Positions 45,114 to 53,668 are shown, counted from the stretch's first letter. The stretch is 60,266 nt of DNA from CAYZJV01 sp964616275 (GCA_964616275.1 CAZTUL010000005.1:1-60266); one strand, 5' to 3'. Notes: generated by a model from the letters alone, not told the origin. Numbers and translations are program-made.

Positions 45114-45652
45114 TGAGATCTTCTCCAAAAATTGAGTTTTTTACACGATATAAAAAATGGTGTGTGTTTCTTGTACGTATGGTATTCCAGAAACATTCTT
45201 GGGAAAATAAAGGTATCTTCTACAATAATCAGAATAAGGTTGCACACAATTAGCCCCAGACATAACAACATAATTTGTAAATCCCAGAAATAGAAAGAAA
45301 TCAACAAACCTACAATTGTATACCAGAGGAAACCCGGATGGCGAGAGAAACTATAGGTTCCTTCAGTGAACAAAACTCCTGCGGTTTTCGAAAACAGTGA
45401 AGTTTCTAAAAATACGGAATAGAGGAGTAAAAATGTAAAAAGAACAATTAACATGACTATAATTAAAATTATTATCAGACCATGAGGAGATGCATGTGTT
45501 GTAAAGAGAATTACATAGGGGACAGCCGTAATAAAAAATCCCACAGAAAAAAGTCTCTTCAGTGAAGATTTGTTATACAATATTGCTAGATCATACAATC
45601 CAGCTAATAAATATCCTGTAAATCCTAGTATAAATAGTTTGATATATTCCAT
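45110..45652 (-). CDS. ICMT/phospholipid methyltransferase-like membrane protein
   Basis: A 180-residue integral membrane protein with about five membrane segments. Near residue 105 it has TYSFSRHPGFLWYTIVGLL, matching the RHP region of isoprenylcysteine carboxyl methyltransferase and phospholipid methyltransferase-like families, which bind S-adenosylmethionine at the membrane. The C-terminal part FPRMFLEYHTYKKHTPFF also fits (FxxxYxxYxxxTPxF). Substrate unknown. No Shine-Dalgarno sequence; TATTAT lies 11 bases before the ATG, so the leader would be about five bases. It is co-directional with and overlaps the HD-GYP gene. Confidence 0.65.
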   Translation of the reverse strand: MEYIKLFILGFTGYLLAGLYDLAILYNKSSLKRLFSVGFFITAVPYVILFTTHASPHGLIIILIIVMLIVLFTFLLLYSVFLETSLFSKTAGVLFTEGTYSFSRHPGFLWYTIVGLLISFYFWDLQIMLLCLGLIVCNLILIIVEDTFIFPRMFLEYHTYKKHTPFFISCKKLNFWRRSQ

Positions 45653-45711
45653 AGAATACCACTATAATAGTACAAGTTGAATACATTTGGATAGTACATA
45701 AAGGAATTTAC

Positions 45712-48700
45712 ATGATTATTGATATATCCACAATCATTCCTGCAGTGGCGTTTATTCTCTATGTGTCTTTCGCAGTCTTCGGTTTTTTACAGTATAAAAA
45801 GGACAGGTTCTATTGGTCCTTCCAACTCTATATGGTTTTTGTATCCATATGGAGTTTTGGATCAATGATGATGCACCTGAACAGCTCCATCTTGACTCCA
45901 CTTTTTTGGAATCGCTTTATGCTTGTAGGAATGATGGCGGTTCCTTTTGCTTTAAGTCACTTCATTCTTGATATGTTAGAGATTCACACAAAGGGTATTA
46001 GAGGTTTTATCTATGCAAGCTACCTGCTGATAATCCCCCTGGTATATGTGAATATTACCGGAAATATTGTAGTGGATGCGGGATTCACCAGTGAAAATGA
46101 ATTTTTCTATCAACTTGGATCAGGTGCCGTTTTTGCTTACTCGGTTGATTATATCTATCTAGTTCTCAGCCTTGCATTACTCTTATTTCGAGCCAGGTAC
46201 AAACCCTCAAAAAATTCCCACAAAAATCTTCTGTTATCGCTCATCGGGGTCGGCATTATGCTCGTGGGAACCTTTATTAATATTTTCCCAGTTCTAGGCA
46301 AATATCCAATTGATATCTTCACGGCAACAATCAATGCCATGCTTCTTTTTTATACTATCTATAAATACAACCTTATAAACTATTCACGTTTAGGACTATA
46401 CATCATCTACTCGACGATTCTTGCAATAATTGCATCAATTTCTTACTTTCTAATTATCTCGATCATCATGCTGTTCAATACTTCATTTGTACCGGGCAAT
46501 GCATTCCAGCTCTCTTTTATTCTGGGTATTGCCACCGTGCTCATTTTCCAACCACTTCGAAATCTTTTTACTTACATAGTAGATACTATTATTATTCCCA
46601 GAAGACACCCGTACCAGACGACTATTAGAAAACTGAGCAAGAGACTCACTACAATTGTCAATCTTCGTGAACTCGGTCATGAGGTGGTTGAGAACCTCAG
46701 CTCCGGACTTAAGACGGAGTGGGTAGTATTTATTGCCAAACGAATTGATGATGCCGATAAATTTATTCTTATTGCAAACAGCAACTGCCCAACTTCATTG
46801 CACGTTGGGGGGGAAGTAATTTTTTCATTCTCCGATTCCGTTGAAGAGACACTTCAGCGAATCAGCCGCGAGAATGTTTCTACAATGCTTACGCTTAAAC
46901 CAGATGCACCTAAGAAGTATATGGTGAGTACCCAGCTTCCACCCACCGATGTGATTATTCCACTGATTGTGAGAAAACATATAGCGGGTTACATTTTGAT
47001 TGGGTTCAATCAGTCGAAGGCACTGCTTACCTCGATAGAGACAGAGGCACTGGAAATTCTTGCAGCGCAAAGTTCACTCTCATTGGAAAATGCCCTTTCA
47101 TTTGAAAAGTTAAAACTGCAAGGTGATGAGCTCACCATGAGCAAAAATAAGCTAGAAGCAATTTTTAATGGTATTGCTTCCCCTGTTTGTCTCATAGATA
47201 TTGATTATTCAATTCAGGAAGCCAATACTGCAGCAGTGACACTATTCGGGAATAACAAAAAGGATCTCATTGGAAGTAAATGCTATCGGGCGTTCTTTCA
47301 GAGACCGAGGCCTTGTCGATTTTGCCAAGGTCTTGAATGCCTCCACTCAGGGGTAGTGCAAGAAACAGAGGCAGAAGTTGCGGAGAGTATCTATTCATTC
47401 CAATTTCATAACGTGCGGGTTCCAGAAAATTCTAGAAGTGTCTTTATTGAAATAATCAACGATATTACTGAACAGAAAAATCTGCAGGAAGAGTTGGTGA
47501 GAACTGAAAAAATGGCAGGAATCGGGACTTTAGCTGCTGGGATAGCTCACGAACTGAACAATCCATTAGCAGGAATCTATGGAACGGCAGAAGTCATGCT
47601 TTCAGAGATTGAGAAGTCTGACTCCCATTACGAATACCTGTCCGATATCCTTTCTTATGCGAAAACAGCATCAGATGTCATAAAAGAGCTCTCTATCTAT
47701 TCACGAAAAGAAGAGATTCGTGAAATTCAACAAGTAGAAATTATTAAAACTCTCGAGTTTTCACTCCGATTGGCAATGCGGGGAATTGATTCCAGTAGTA
47801 TTGTTGTTAAGCGCAATTATCATGCCTTGCCGATAATTGAAGCAAACGAAGGAAGTCTTCAACAGTTGTTCCTAAACCTGATAGTCAATGCGATACAGGC
47901 GATGGATGGGAATGGAACCCTCACTCTTACCTGCTTTGAAAAGGACGAATTTGTCTATATTCGAGTGGGGGATTCGGGGTGTGGTATTCCCGAAGAACAT
48001 CTGAATCAGATATTTACACCTTTCTTCACAACGAAAGCACCTGGTTCCGGTACTGGACTCGGTTTAAGTAATTGCTACGGTATTGTTGAGAAGATGGGCG
48101 GGCGTATTCGCGTACGCAGCGAAGTACATGTTGGATCGGTTTTTACGACCATTTTCCCATTAAACGAGGCCGGAAGAGAGGCAATTCGCTTCAGATTGGT
48201 AACAGATCAGGCAAGCATGAACGATGTGTTCTTTATCCAGCGAAAAGTTCTGGTTGGTGAGAAAGGCTATATGGAGGAGACTATCCATAGAGCCGAGGAC
48301 GAGAAGGCTACCCATATTCTGGCATTTAAAGGATTGCAGCCTGTGGGGACTGTGTCATTACTTACCTCCGATACTGTATGGCCGCTCCCCATCTCTCAGT
48401 ATTTTAATGCTGAGGCAGTGCTGCACTCTCGCAAGTGTTCGGAAATTATTCGATTAGCCGTTCTACCGGAAATGCGAAATACTTCGGTCTCAATAGGCTT
48501 AATTGTTCTGGTGTTCTTGCTTGCTCGAAGTAAGGGGATTGAAAATGTGATCATAGATGTTTTCGCTGATGATGTGAAGACAATCAAGCTCTATAAAAAA
48601 TTTGGTTTTCGAGAGGTCGGGACCTATTTTTCACCATCTGCAGTAACCGTTCTCGCATTACAGCAGAAAACCACCCAGGAAAAAGATAAGAGTCAGCTCC

Positions 48701-48846
48701 AGCATTTTGTTCGGCCATTGTTTAGACGTTTACGACCCTTATTTGATTTTGGCCCATATACGGAGGGTGTATTAGCTGAGATGGATAAAATACTGAATCC
48801 TGATGGTCCAGACGGGGAAGACGAGGAAGAAGCAGATGTTGGCTAG
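45712..48846 (+). CDS. Membrane histidine kinase fused to an acyltransferase-like GNAT domain
   Basis: A 1044-residue multidomain sensor. Residues about 1-290 form a membrane region of the 7TM-histidine-kinase type; about 300-455 is a GAF domain; 485-590 a PAS domain with a cysteine-rich CYRAFF..PCRFCQGLEC segment; 598-665 HisKA with AHELNNPLAG (His613); 700-815 an HATPase with NLIVNAIQAMDG, DSGCGIPEEH and GTGLGLSN. It then continues, in frame, into a GNAT fold (about 822-985) with FIQRKVLVGEKGYMEE, SEIIRLAVLPEMRN and LYKKFGFREVGTYF. The E-x-x-R pair and the R-x-V-x-x-x-E/K-G-Y pattern recall LuxI and FeeM N-acyl amino acid synthases. The last 20 residues are strongly acidic. There is no receiver domain. 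AAGGAA precedes the ATG. Confidence 0.85.
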   Translation: MIIDISTIIPAVAFILYVSFAVFGFLQYKKDRFYWSFQLYMVFVSIWSFGSMMMHLNSSILTPLFWNRFMLVGMMAVPFALSHFILDMLEIHTKGIRGFIYASYLLIIPLVYVNITGNIVVDAGFTSENEFFYQLGSGAVFAYSVDYIYLVLSLALLLFRARYKPSKNSHKNLLLSLIGVGIMLVGTFINIFPVLGKYPIDIFTATINAMLLFYTIYKYNLINYSRLGLYIIYSTILAIIASISYFLIISIIMLFNTSFVPGNAFQLSFILGIATVLIFQPLRNLFTYIVDTIIIPRRHPYQTTIRKLSKRLTTIVNLRELGHEVVENLSSGLKTEWVVFIAKRIDDADKFILIANSNCPTSLHVGGEVIFSFSDSVEETLQRISRENVSTMLTLKPDAPKKYMVSTQLPPTDVIIPLIVRKHIAGYILIGFNQSKALLTSIETEALEILAAQSSLSLENALSFEKLKLQGDELTMSKNKLEAIFNGIASPVCLIDIDYSIQEANTAAVTLFGNNKKDLIGSKCYRAFFQRPRPCRFCQGLECLHSGVVQETEAEVAESIYSFQFHNVRVPENSRSVFIEIINDITEQKNLQEELVRTEKMAGIGTLAAGIAHELNNPLAGIYGTAEVMLSEIEKSDSHYEYLSDILSYAKTASDVIKELSIYSRKEEIREIQQVEIIKTLEFSLRLAMRGIDSSSIVVKRNYHALPIIEANEGSLQQLFLNLIVNAIQAMDGNGTLTLTCFEKDEFVYIRVGDSGCGIPEEHLNQIFTPFFTTKAPGSGTGLGLSNCYGIVEKMGGRIRVRSEVHVGSVFTTIFPLNEAGREAIRFRLVTDQASMNDVFFIQRKVLVGEKGYMEETIHRAEDEKATHILAFKGLQPVGTVSLLTSDTVWPLPISQYFNAEAVLHSRKCSEIIRLAVLPEMRNTSVSIGLIVLVFLLARSKGIENVIIDVFADDVKTIKLYKKFGFREVGTYFSPSAVTVLALQQKTTQEKDKSQLQHFVRPLFRRLRPLFDFGPYTEGVLAEMDKILNPDGPDGEDEEEADVG

Positions 48847-48915
48847 ATTCAATTGCATGATTTGTGTGCTTTGAGTTAATGAGAACGAAGAAACGTACTA
48901 TATGTAGAACGAGGA

Positions 48916-48987
48916 AGCCAAAAGTGGGATTCGAACCCACGACCTGCGCATTACGAGTGCGCTGCTCTACCCCTGAGCCATTTTGGC
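48916..48987 (-). tRNA. tRNA-Thr (CGT anticodon)
   Basis: A complete 72-base cloverleaf on the minus strand: acceptor GCCAAAA pairs with TTTTGGC, the anticodon stem GCGCA/TGCGC holds the loop CTCGTAA (anticodon CGT, reading ACG), and the T arm has GGGTTCGAATCCC. The CCA is not encoded. Confidence 0.95.
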
Positions 48988-49007
48988 ATGTTGTTAAGAC
49001 CCGTAAC

Positions 49008-49036
49008 ACCCTAGCCGATTTTAGGGTAAAATGCAA
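49008..49036 (-). promoter_or_regulatory. Promoter of tRNA-Thr
   Basis: On the minus strand TTGCAT (49031-49036) and TAGGGT (49008-49013) are 17 bases apart, with a start near 49001, about 14 bases before the tRNA. A 6-base inverted repeat ACCCTA/TAGGGT lies across the -10 and spacer. Confidence 0.42.
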
Positions 49037-49079
49037 GTATTCCATCTGATTTGGCCATGAATCATCCACTTTTATGCCC

Positions 49080-49108
49080 TTGACCAAAGGCATAATTCGC
49101 ACTACCTT
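49080..49108 (+). promoter_or_regulatory. Promoter upstream of the small ORF and tsaD
   Basis: TTGACC (49080-49085) and TACCTT (49103-49108) with a 17-base spacer. Transcription would start near 49115 and run through the small ORF, tsaD and apt. Confidence 0.45.
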
Positions 49109-49131
49109 ATATCGACGGAGTATACCTTCGA

Positions 49132-49359
49132 TTGGAGTTAATTCTGAATAAAAAACGTACGAGGCATATGCCAGAATCCTCTGTTCCAGAGGAGAGAGTT
49201 GTAGCAATTAGAGTGAAGAGAAATCGAACTATTCGTGCTGGATTGTCATGGTCTCCCGAAGTAGCCGATTTTTATATGGATTTGTATCCTAATATGATGG
49301 AGTATGGTTTTTCTTTTCAAGAACTTGAATTATTGAGTCAGGGAGTATTTTGGGAATGA
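49132..49359 (+). CDS. Small protein of unknown function upstream of tsaD
   Basis: An open frame of up to 75 codons, starting at TTG 49132 or at ATG 49168 (63 residues). The product is basic at the N-terminus and acidic/aromatic at the C-terminus (SWSPEVADFYMDLYPNMMEYGF). It is supported by a promoter upstream and by an ATGA overlap with tsaD, which suggests coupling. The start is unclear: GGAG at 49117 is 11 bases from the TTG and no site is well placed for the ATG. It could be a leader or coupling peptide for tsaD. Confidence 0.45.
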   Translation: MELILNKKRTRHMPESSVPEERVVAIRVKRNRTIRAGLSWSPEVADFYMDLYPNMMEYGFSFQELELLSQGVFWE

Positions 49360-50369
49360 AGGTTTTGGGAATCGAAACCTCATGTGATGAGTGTTCTGTT
49401 GCTATAGTAGAGAACGGAAATACCATATTGAGTAATGTTGTTGCAACTCAAATTGAATTGCATACGCCTTATCAGGGAGTTGTTCCTGAAATTGCTTCAC
49501 GGTTACATACTGAGTGGATTTCACAAGTTGTTCAATCCTCTTTAGATAAGGCTGCCTTAACAACAAAAGATATTGACGCTGTTGCAGTCACCAATAGACC
49601 GGGCTTACTAGGTTCCCTGCTCGTCGGGGTGAACTTTGCAAAAGCTTTTGCTGCTACGCTTGAAGTTCCAGTAATTGGTATTGATCATATCCGAGCCCAT
49701 TTATACGCTTCACAAATAGAACAGCCGCTTGACTATCCCTACTTGGGAGTTCTTGTCTCGGGTGGTCATACGGTCATTTGTAAAGTACACGGATACGATA
49801 CAATCGAAGTACTGGGGACAACCATCGATGATGCAATAGGTGAGGCTTTTGATAAGGTTTCAAAACATTACGGATTTGGATATCCCGGTGGTGTAGTCAT
49901 CGATAGACTTGCTCAACAAGGTAATCCGCTAGCGTTTCTTTTTCCCGGACCTGCTCTTCACAAGGGTAATCATCCGTACGATGTTTCTTACTCTGGATTA
50001 AAGACTGCAGTCATTAATCAACTTGATCAGTTCTGGGATGGGAAATCTGAAAAATCACCGGAGAATATTGCGGCATCGTTCCAAAGAACCGCAGTTGGCA
50101 TCCTTATGAAACGCGTCCGTAGAGCTTTGGAAGATACTGGACTCACAAGGCTTGCTGCCGGAGGCGGTGTTGCTGCAAATAGCCTCTTGAGAAGTGAGTT
50201 GAAACAACTTCAGGGTATTGAAGTTGCCTTTCCTTCTATGAAGCTTTGTACTGATAATGGTGCAATGATTGCAGCTTTGGCCTATCATTATTTGTCAGAT
50301 GGTGTACAATCGTCCTTAGATTTTACAGCTTCTGCTCGTGTAACAGCTTTTAAAAAAACTTATCCCTAG
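49356..50369 (+). CDS. tsaD: tRNA threonylcarbamoyladenosine synthase subunit TsaD
   Basis: Transfers the threonylcarbamoyl group to A37 of ANN-decoding tRNAs. The 337-residue ASKHA-fold protein begins MKVLGIETSCDECSVAIV, has the metal-binding HIRAH (HxxxH; usual form HIEAH), VSGGHTVI, DDAIGEAFDKVSK and AAGGGVAANSLLR. The first in-frame codon is a TTG at 49350, but the ATG at 49356 gives the family start. It is followed 11 bases later by apt. Confidence 0.96.
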   Translation: MKVLGIETSCDECSVAIVENGNTILSNVVATQIELHTPYQGVVPEIASRLHTEWISQVVQSSLDKAALTTKDIDAVAVTNRPGLLGSLLVGVNFAKAFAATLEVPVIGIDHIRAHLYASQIEQPLDYPYLGVLVSGGHTVICKVHGYDTIEVLGTTIDDAIGEAFDKVSKHYGFGYPGGVVIDRLAQQGNPLAFLFPGPALHKGNHPYDVSYSGLKTAVINQLDQFWDGKSEKSPENIAASFQRTAVGILMKRVRRALEDTGLTRLAAGGGVAANSLLRSELKQLQGIEVAFPSMKLCTDNGAMIAALAYHYLSDGVQSSLDFTASARVTAFKKTYP

Positions 50370-50380
50370 GAGTATCCGTT

Positions 50381-50911
50381 ATGAATACGTACGATTTAGA
50401 TGCAGCAATTCGAAAAGTACATGACTTTCCCCGTGCTGGAATTCTTTTTTATGATGTAACAAGTATCCTTACTACTCCCGATGCGTTTCAGTATTGTATA
50501 GATAAGATGGATGAAGTGTATGCAGACGAAGCTATAGATGCTGTAGCGTGCATTGAGGCTCGAGGATTTGTATTTGCTGCTCCTTATGCTTATAAACGTG
50601 GTATTCCACTCATTCTTGTTAGAAAACGCGGTAAACTCCCTGGGAAGACTCAGGAGCGAAAATATAATCTTGAATATGGTCAGGATTACGTTGCTGTACA
50701 TGAAAGCGATATTCACTCAGGTTCGAATATTTTAATTGTGGACGACCTTATTGCCACCGGTGGAACCATCGAGGCAGCAGCCCTGCTTATTGAGGATATG
50801 GGAGCAACCGTAGCTGGAGTGTTTGGCGTTATCGGCCTTCCTTTCCTTGATTATGGCAAACGCTTACATAAGTATGACATTCGTACCCTTATTAATTACG
50901 ACAGTGAGTAA
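50381..50911 (+). CDS. apt: Adenine phosphoribosyltransferase
   Basis: Purine salvage enzyme forming AMP from adenine and PRPP. The 176-residue protein has the type I PRTase PRPP loop ILIVDDLIATGGTIEAA, the IEARGFVFAAPYAYKRGIPLILVRKRGKLP block typical of Apt, and the N-terminal VHDFPRAGILFYDVTSIL. GGAGT with normal spacing precedes the ATG. Probably co-transcribed with tsaD. Confidence 0.96.
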   Translation: MNTYDLDAAIRKVHDFPRAGILFYDVTSILTTPDAFQYCIDKMDEVYADEAIDAVACIEARGFVFAAPYAYKRGIPLILVRKRGKLPGKTQERKYNLEYGQDYVAVHESDIHSGSNILIVDDLIATGGTIEAAALLIEDMGATVAGVFGVIGLPFLDYGKRLHKYDIRTLINYDSE

Positions 50912-50921
50912 TTGGGATGGG

Positions 50922-50950
50922 TTGACAAACCCTCGAGTTTTTTATAGATT
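50922..50950 (+). promoter_or_regulatory. Promoter of the tRNA-Gln/tRNA-Glu unit
   Basis: A perfect TTGACA (50922-50927), a 17-base spacer and TAGATT (50945-50950). The start would be near 50957, 13 bases before tRNA-Gln. Confidence 0.68.
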
Positions 50951-50969
50951 CAAGCAGGATTTGATACGT

Positions 50970-51040
50970 TGGGATGTAGTGTAATGGTAACACTGCAGAT
51001 TCTGGTTCTGCCTTTAGGGGTTCGAATCCCTTCATCCCAG
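50970..51040 (+). tRNA. tRNA-Gln (CTG anticodon)
   Basis: A complete cloverleaf of 71 bases: acceptor TGGGATG pairs with CATCCCA, anticodon stem GCAGA/TCTGC holds the loop TTCTGGT (anticodon CTG, reading CAG), T arm GGGGTTCGAATCCC. The U1-A72 acceptor pair is typical of bacterial tRNA-Gln. The CCA is not encoded. Confidence 0.94.
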
Positions 51041-51050
51041 TCCAACAAAT

Positions 51051-51122
51051 GGTCCCTTCGTCTATCGGCTAGGACGGGAGATTCTCAGTCTTCAAAGAGG
51101 GGTTCGATTCCCCTAGGGACTA
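51051..51122 (+). tRNA. tRNA-Glu (CTC anticodon)
   Basis: A complete cloverleaf of 72 bases: acceptor GGTCCCT pairs with AGGGACT (a G-U closes the end), anticodon stem GGAGA/TCTTC holds the loop TTCTCAG (anticodon CTC, reading GAG), T arm GGGGTTCGATTCCCC. It lies ten bases after tRNA-Gln in the same transcript. Confidence 0.94.
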
Positions 51123-51129
51123 TAGCTGT

Positions 51130-51159
51130 GCCAGCCCAATCCGGGCTGGCATTTTTTTT
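51130..51159 (+). terminator. Terminator of the tRNA-Gln/tRNA-Glu unit
   Basis: An 8-base G+C-rich stem GCCAGCCC (51130-51137) and GGGCTGGC (51143-51150) with a 5-base loop, followed by A and eight Ts. Confidence 0.93.
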
Positions 51160-51160
51160 C

Positions 51161-51176
51161 GATAGTAAGTACTATC
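51161..51176. promoter_or_regulatory. Operator-like palindrome before the ABC-F gene
   Basis: GATAGTA-AG-TACTATC is a perfect 7+2+7 palindrome lying between the tRNA terminator and the ABC-F start, 20 bases upstream of its ATG. It could be a repressor site or a small hairpin near the ribosome binding site. Confidence 0.35.
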
Positions 51177-51196
51177 AGTACGAGAAAGGATAATCC

Positions 51197-52834
51197 ATGA
51201 TAACTGCATCAAACATTTCACTAGCTTTCGGAACACAGGTATTGTTCAAGGAAGTAAACATTAAATTCACACCAGGCAACTGTTACGGCGTTATAGGTGC
51301 CAACGGAGCTGGTAAGTCAACATTTCTAAAAATTCTATCCGGAGAGATTGAAGCTGATACCGGAGATGTCATTGTTACTCCAGGCGAGCGAATCGCAGTA
51401 CTTAAACAGGATCACTTTGCCTTTAATAACTTTACCGTTCTTGAGACGGTAATCATGGGTTACAAACGACTCTACGAGGTAATGGTTCAGCGTGATGCCA
51501 TCTATGCTAAAGAGGACTTTACTGAAGATGATGGAATAAAAGCTGCCGAACTCGAAGGTGAATTTGCCGAACTCGGGGGATGGGAAGCAGAAGCTGAAGC
51601 AGGAGTTCTGCTCGATGGGTTAGGAATCTCCGATAGTGTGCTGCAAAGTAACATGAGCGAGATTGAGGATAATATTAAAGTTCGAATTCTTCTTGCTCAG
51701 GCACTATTTGGAAATCCGGATATTCTGCTTCTAGACGAACCGACAAACCACTTGGATCTTGAATCAATTCATTGGTTGGAGCGATTTCTTGAAGATTTCA
51801 ATAATACCGTTATTGTTGTTTCTCACGACCGGCACTTTTTAAACTCGGTTTGTACACATGTGGCCGATATCGATTATGGAAAAGTACAACTGTACGTTGG
51901 AAACTATGATTTCTGGTATATGTCCAGCCAACTTGCAGCAAAGCAAATGAAGGATGAAAAGCGAAGAAGGGAGGACAAGATCGCTGAGTTGAAAGAATTT
52001 ATTCAACGTTTTAGTTCTAACCTTTCAAAAGCCAGGCAAGCGACAAGTCGAAAGAAGCTTATTGACAAATTGACTATCGATGATATTAAACCTTCATCGC
52101 GAAGGTTTCCGTATGTTGCATTTAAGCCTGAGAGAGAACCCGGAAAAAATATTCTTGAAGTAAAAGGACTTACTAAAACTATTGATGGCGAGAAGGTTCT
52201 CGATAATTTTTCTCTCATGGTGAATAATGGAGATAAAATTGCGTTTGTAGGTCCTAACCACTACGCTAAAACAGTATTCTTTGAAATTATTACCGGACGA
52301 ATGGAACCTGATAGCGGTACCTTTGAATGGGGAGTAACAATAACGCAAAGTTATTTTCCTAAGGATAATTCAGCATATTTTGAAGAACATCTCAGCATTA
52401 CCGATTGGTTGCGACAGTACTCGGTGGAAAAAGATGACACATTTATTCGTTCCTTCTTAGGTCGTATGTTGTTTTCGGGAGATGAATCACTTAAAGATTG
52501 TACGGTGTTAAGCGGAGGAGAAAAGGTCCGATGTGTGTTGGCACGCATTATGCTGGAACAGGGAAATGTTCTGATTCTTGATGAGCCTACAAGTCATCTA
52601 GACCTCGAGGCAATCACCAGTCTTAACGACGGACTGATAGATTTTACTGGAGTTATTCTTTTCAATAGCCATGACCACCAGTTTGTAGATACCATTGCAA
52701 ATAGAATTGTTGAGTTTGCTCCAAACGGAAATGTTATTGATCGGATTATGGGTCTTGAAGAATATCTGGAAAATGGGGATATTCGGACTCTCAGAGATTC
52801 CTACTATCATGGTCATAGTGGGGTGACAATCTGA
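51197..52834 (+). CDS. ABC-F family ATPase, YbiT-like
   Basis: A 545-residue soluble protein with two ABC domains and a charged P-site-tRNA-interaction-motif linker (about 250-320), the layout of ribosome-acting ABC-F translation factors. Domain 1 has Walker A GANGAGKST and LLLDEPTNHLD, but its signature reads MSEIEDNIKVRILLAQ instead of LSGGE, as I recall for the YbiT subgroup. Domain 2 has signature LSGGEKVRC and LILDEPTSHLD, but its Walker A is GPNHYAKT, keeping only the terminal Lys-Thr of GxxGxGKT. Both catalytic Glu residues are present. There are no membrane segments, so it is not a transporter. AAAGGA precedes the ATG. Confidence 0.9.
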   Translation: MITASNISLAFGTQVLFKEVNIKFTPGNCYGVIGANGAGKSTFLKILSGEIEADTGDVIVTPGERIAVLKQDHFAFNNFTVLETVIMGYKRLYEVMVQRDAIYAKEDFTEDDGIKAAELEGEFAELGGWEAEAEAGVLLDGLGISDSVLQSNMSEIEDNIKVRILLAQALFGNPDILLLDEPTNHLDLESIHWLERFLEDFNNTVIVVSHDRHFLNSVCTHVADIDYGKVQLYVGNYDFWYMSSQLAAKQMKDEKRRREDKIAELKEFIQRFSSNLSKARQATSRKKLIDKLTIDDIKPSSRRFPYVAFKPEREPGKNILEVKGLTKTIDGEKVLDNFSLMVNNGDKIAFVGPNHYAKTVFFEIITGRMEPDSGTFEWGVTITQSYFPKDNSAYFEEHLSITDWLRQYSVEKDDTFIRSFLGRMLFSGDESLKDCTVLSGGEKVRCVLARIMLEQGNVLILDEPTSHLDLEAITSLNDGLIDFTGVILFNSHDHQFVDTIANRIVEFAPNGNVIDRIMGLEEYLENGDIRTLRDSYYHGHSGVTI

Positions 52835-52877
52835 ATTCCAACGGAGTGATTGAATACCTTTCATAGGGGGTGTGAAT

Positions 52878-53642
52878 ATGTTACTGGTAGTCGACATCGG
52901 TAATACAAATGTAGTGATGGCCTTGCACGATGGATCATCATGGGTTGCCGATTGGCGAATCTATAGTGACCAAAAGAAGACCAGTGACGAATATTTTGTA
53001 ATTGTGGAACGGATGCTCAGTCACGGTGGGTTTTCTCCTGGCAGTATAGATCGTTCAATTATCAGTTCCGTTGTCCCTAATCTGACTCGATCATTCCAGA
53101 AAGTAATTCGTACATTGGGCACGAGTGATCCAATTATGGTGTCGCATGAGTCTGCTTCCACATTGAAACGTGAATCTATTCCTGCAGAACTTGGATTCGA
53201 TTTGTTGGCCAATGCTGTTGCAGCCCACGCTAAGTTTCCTGATGATTTGTGTATGATTCTTGATTTTGGGACAGCTCTAACGCTCACTACGGTTACAGCG
53301 GAGGGAGAAGTGGTGGGAGCTGCTATTGCTCCTGGTCTTGTAACGGCCGTAAACTCACTTTTTTACAATACAGCACAAATTCCTCAAGTACAGCTAAAAA
53401 TACCAGAGCGTGCTATTGGAAGAGACTCTGATGAGGCAATTCGAAGCGGCATCATGTATGGATACGCTGGTTTGGTGAAGGAGTTAGTTAAACGTTCTGA
53501 AGAGGAACTTGGGGTTGCTGCAAAGGTTTTAGCTACCGGAGGACTTTCACGCACCATTGCACCCCTTATAGGAAGGATTGACTATCTAGAACCATTACTT
53601 ACATTAGAGGGTCTCAGGATTATGGCAGACGCACATCGCTGA
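52878..53642 (+). CDS. coaX: Type III pantothenate kinase CoaX
   Basis: First step of coenzyme A synthesis. The 254-residue ASKHA-fold protein starts MLLVVDIGNTNVVMALHDG (phosphate-1 motif) and has SIISSVVPNLTRSF, the ELGFDLLANAVAA region and DFGTALTLTTV (phosphate-2). AGGGGG seven bases upstream supports the ATG at 52878 over the GTG at 52872. It converges with the M29 genes. Confidence 0.95.
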   Translation: MLLVVDIGNTNVVMALHDGSSWVADWRIYSDQKKTSDEYFVIVERMLSHGGFSPGSIDRSIISSVVPNLTRSFQKVIRTLGTSDPIMVSHESASTLKRESIPAELGFDLLANAVAAHAKFPDDLCMILDFGTALTLTTVTAEGEVVGAAIAPGLVTAVNSLFYNTAQIPQVQLKIPERAIGRDSDEAIRSGIMYGYAGLVKELVKRSEEELGVAAKVLATGGLSRTIAPLIGRIDYLEPLLTLEGLRIMADAHR

Positions 53643-53668
53643 GCCCTCTATTCAGGTACACATAAGAA

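Noticed and set aside
48722..49207. A 161-codon minus-strand frame
   Set aside because: It runs antisense through the end of the kinase gene and across the tRNA-Thr gene; the product includes translated tRNA sequence.
50969..51193. A 74-codon frame
   Set aside because: It is a translation of the tRNA-Gln and tRNA-Glu genes and their terminator.
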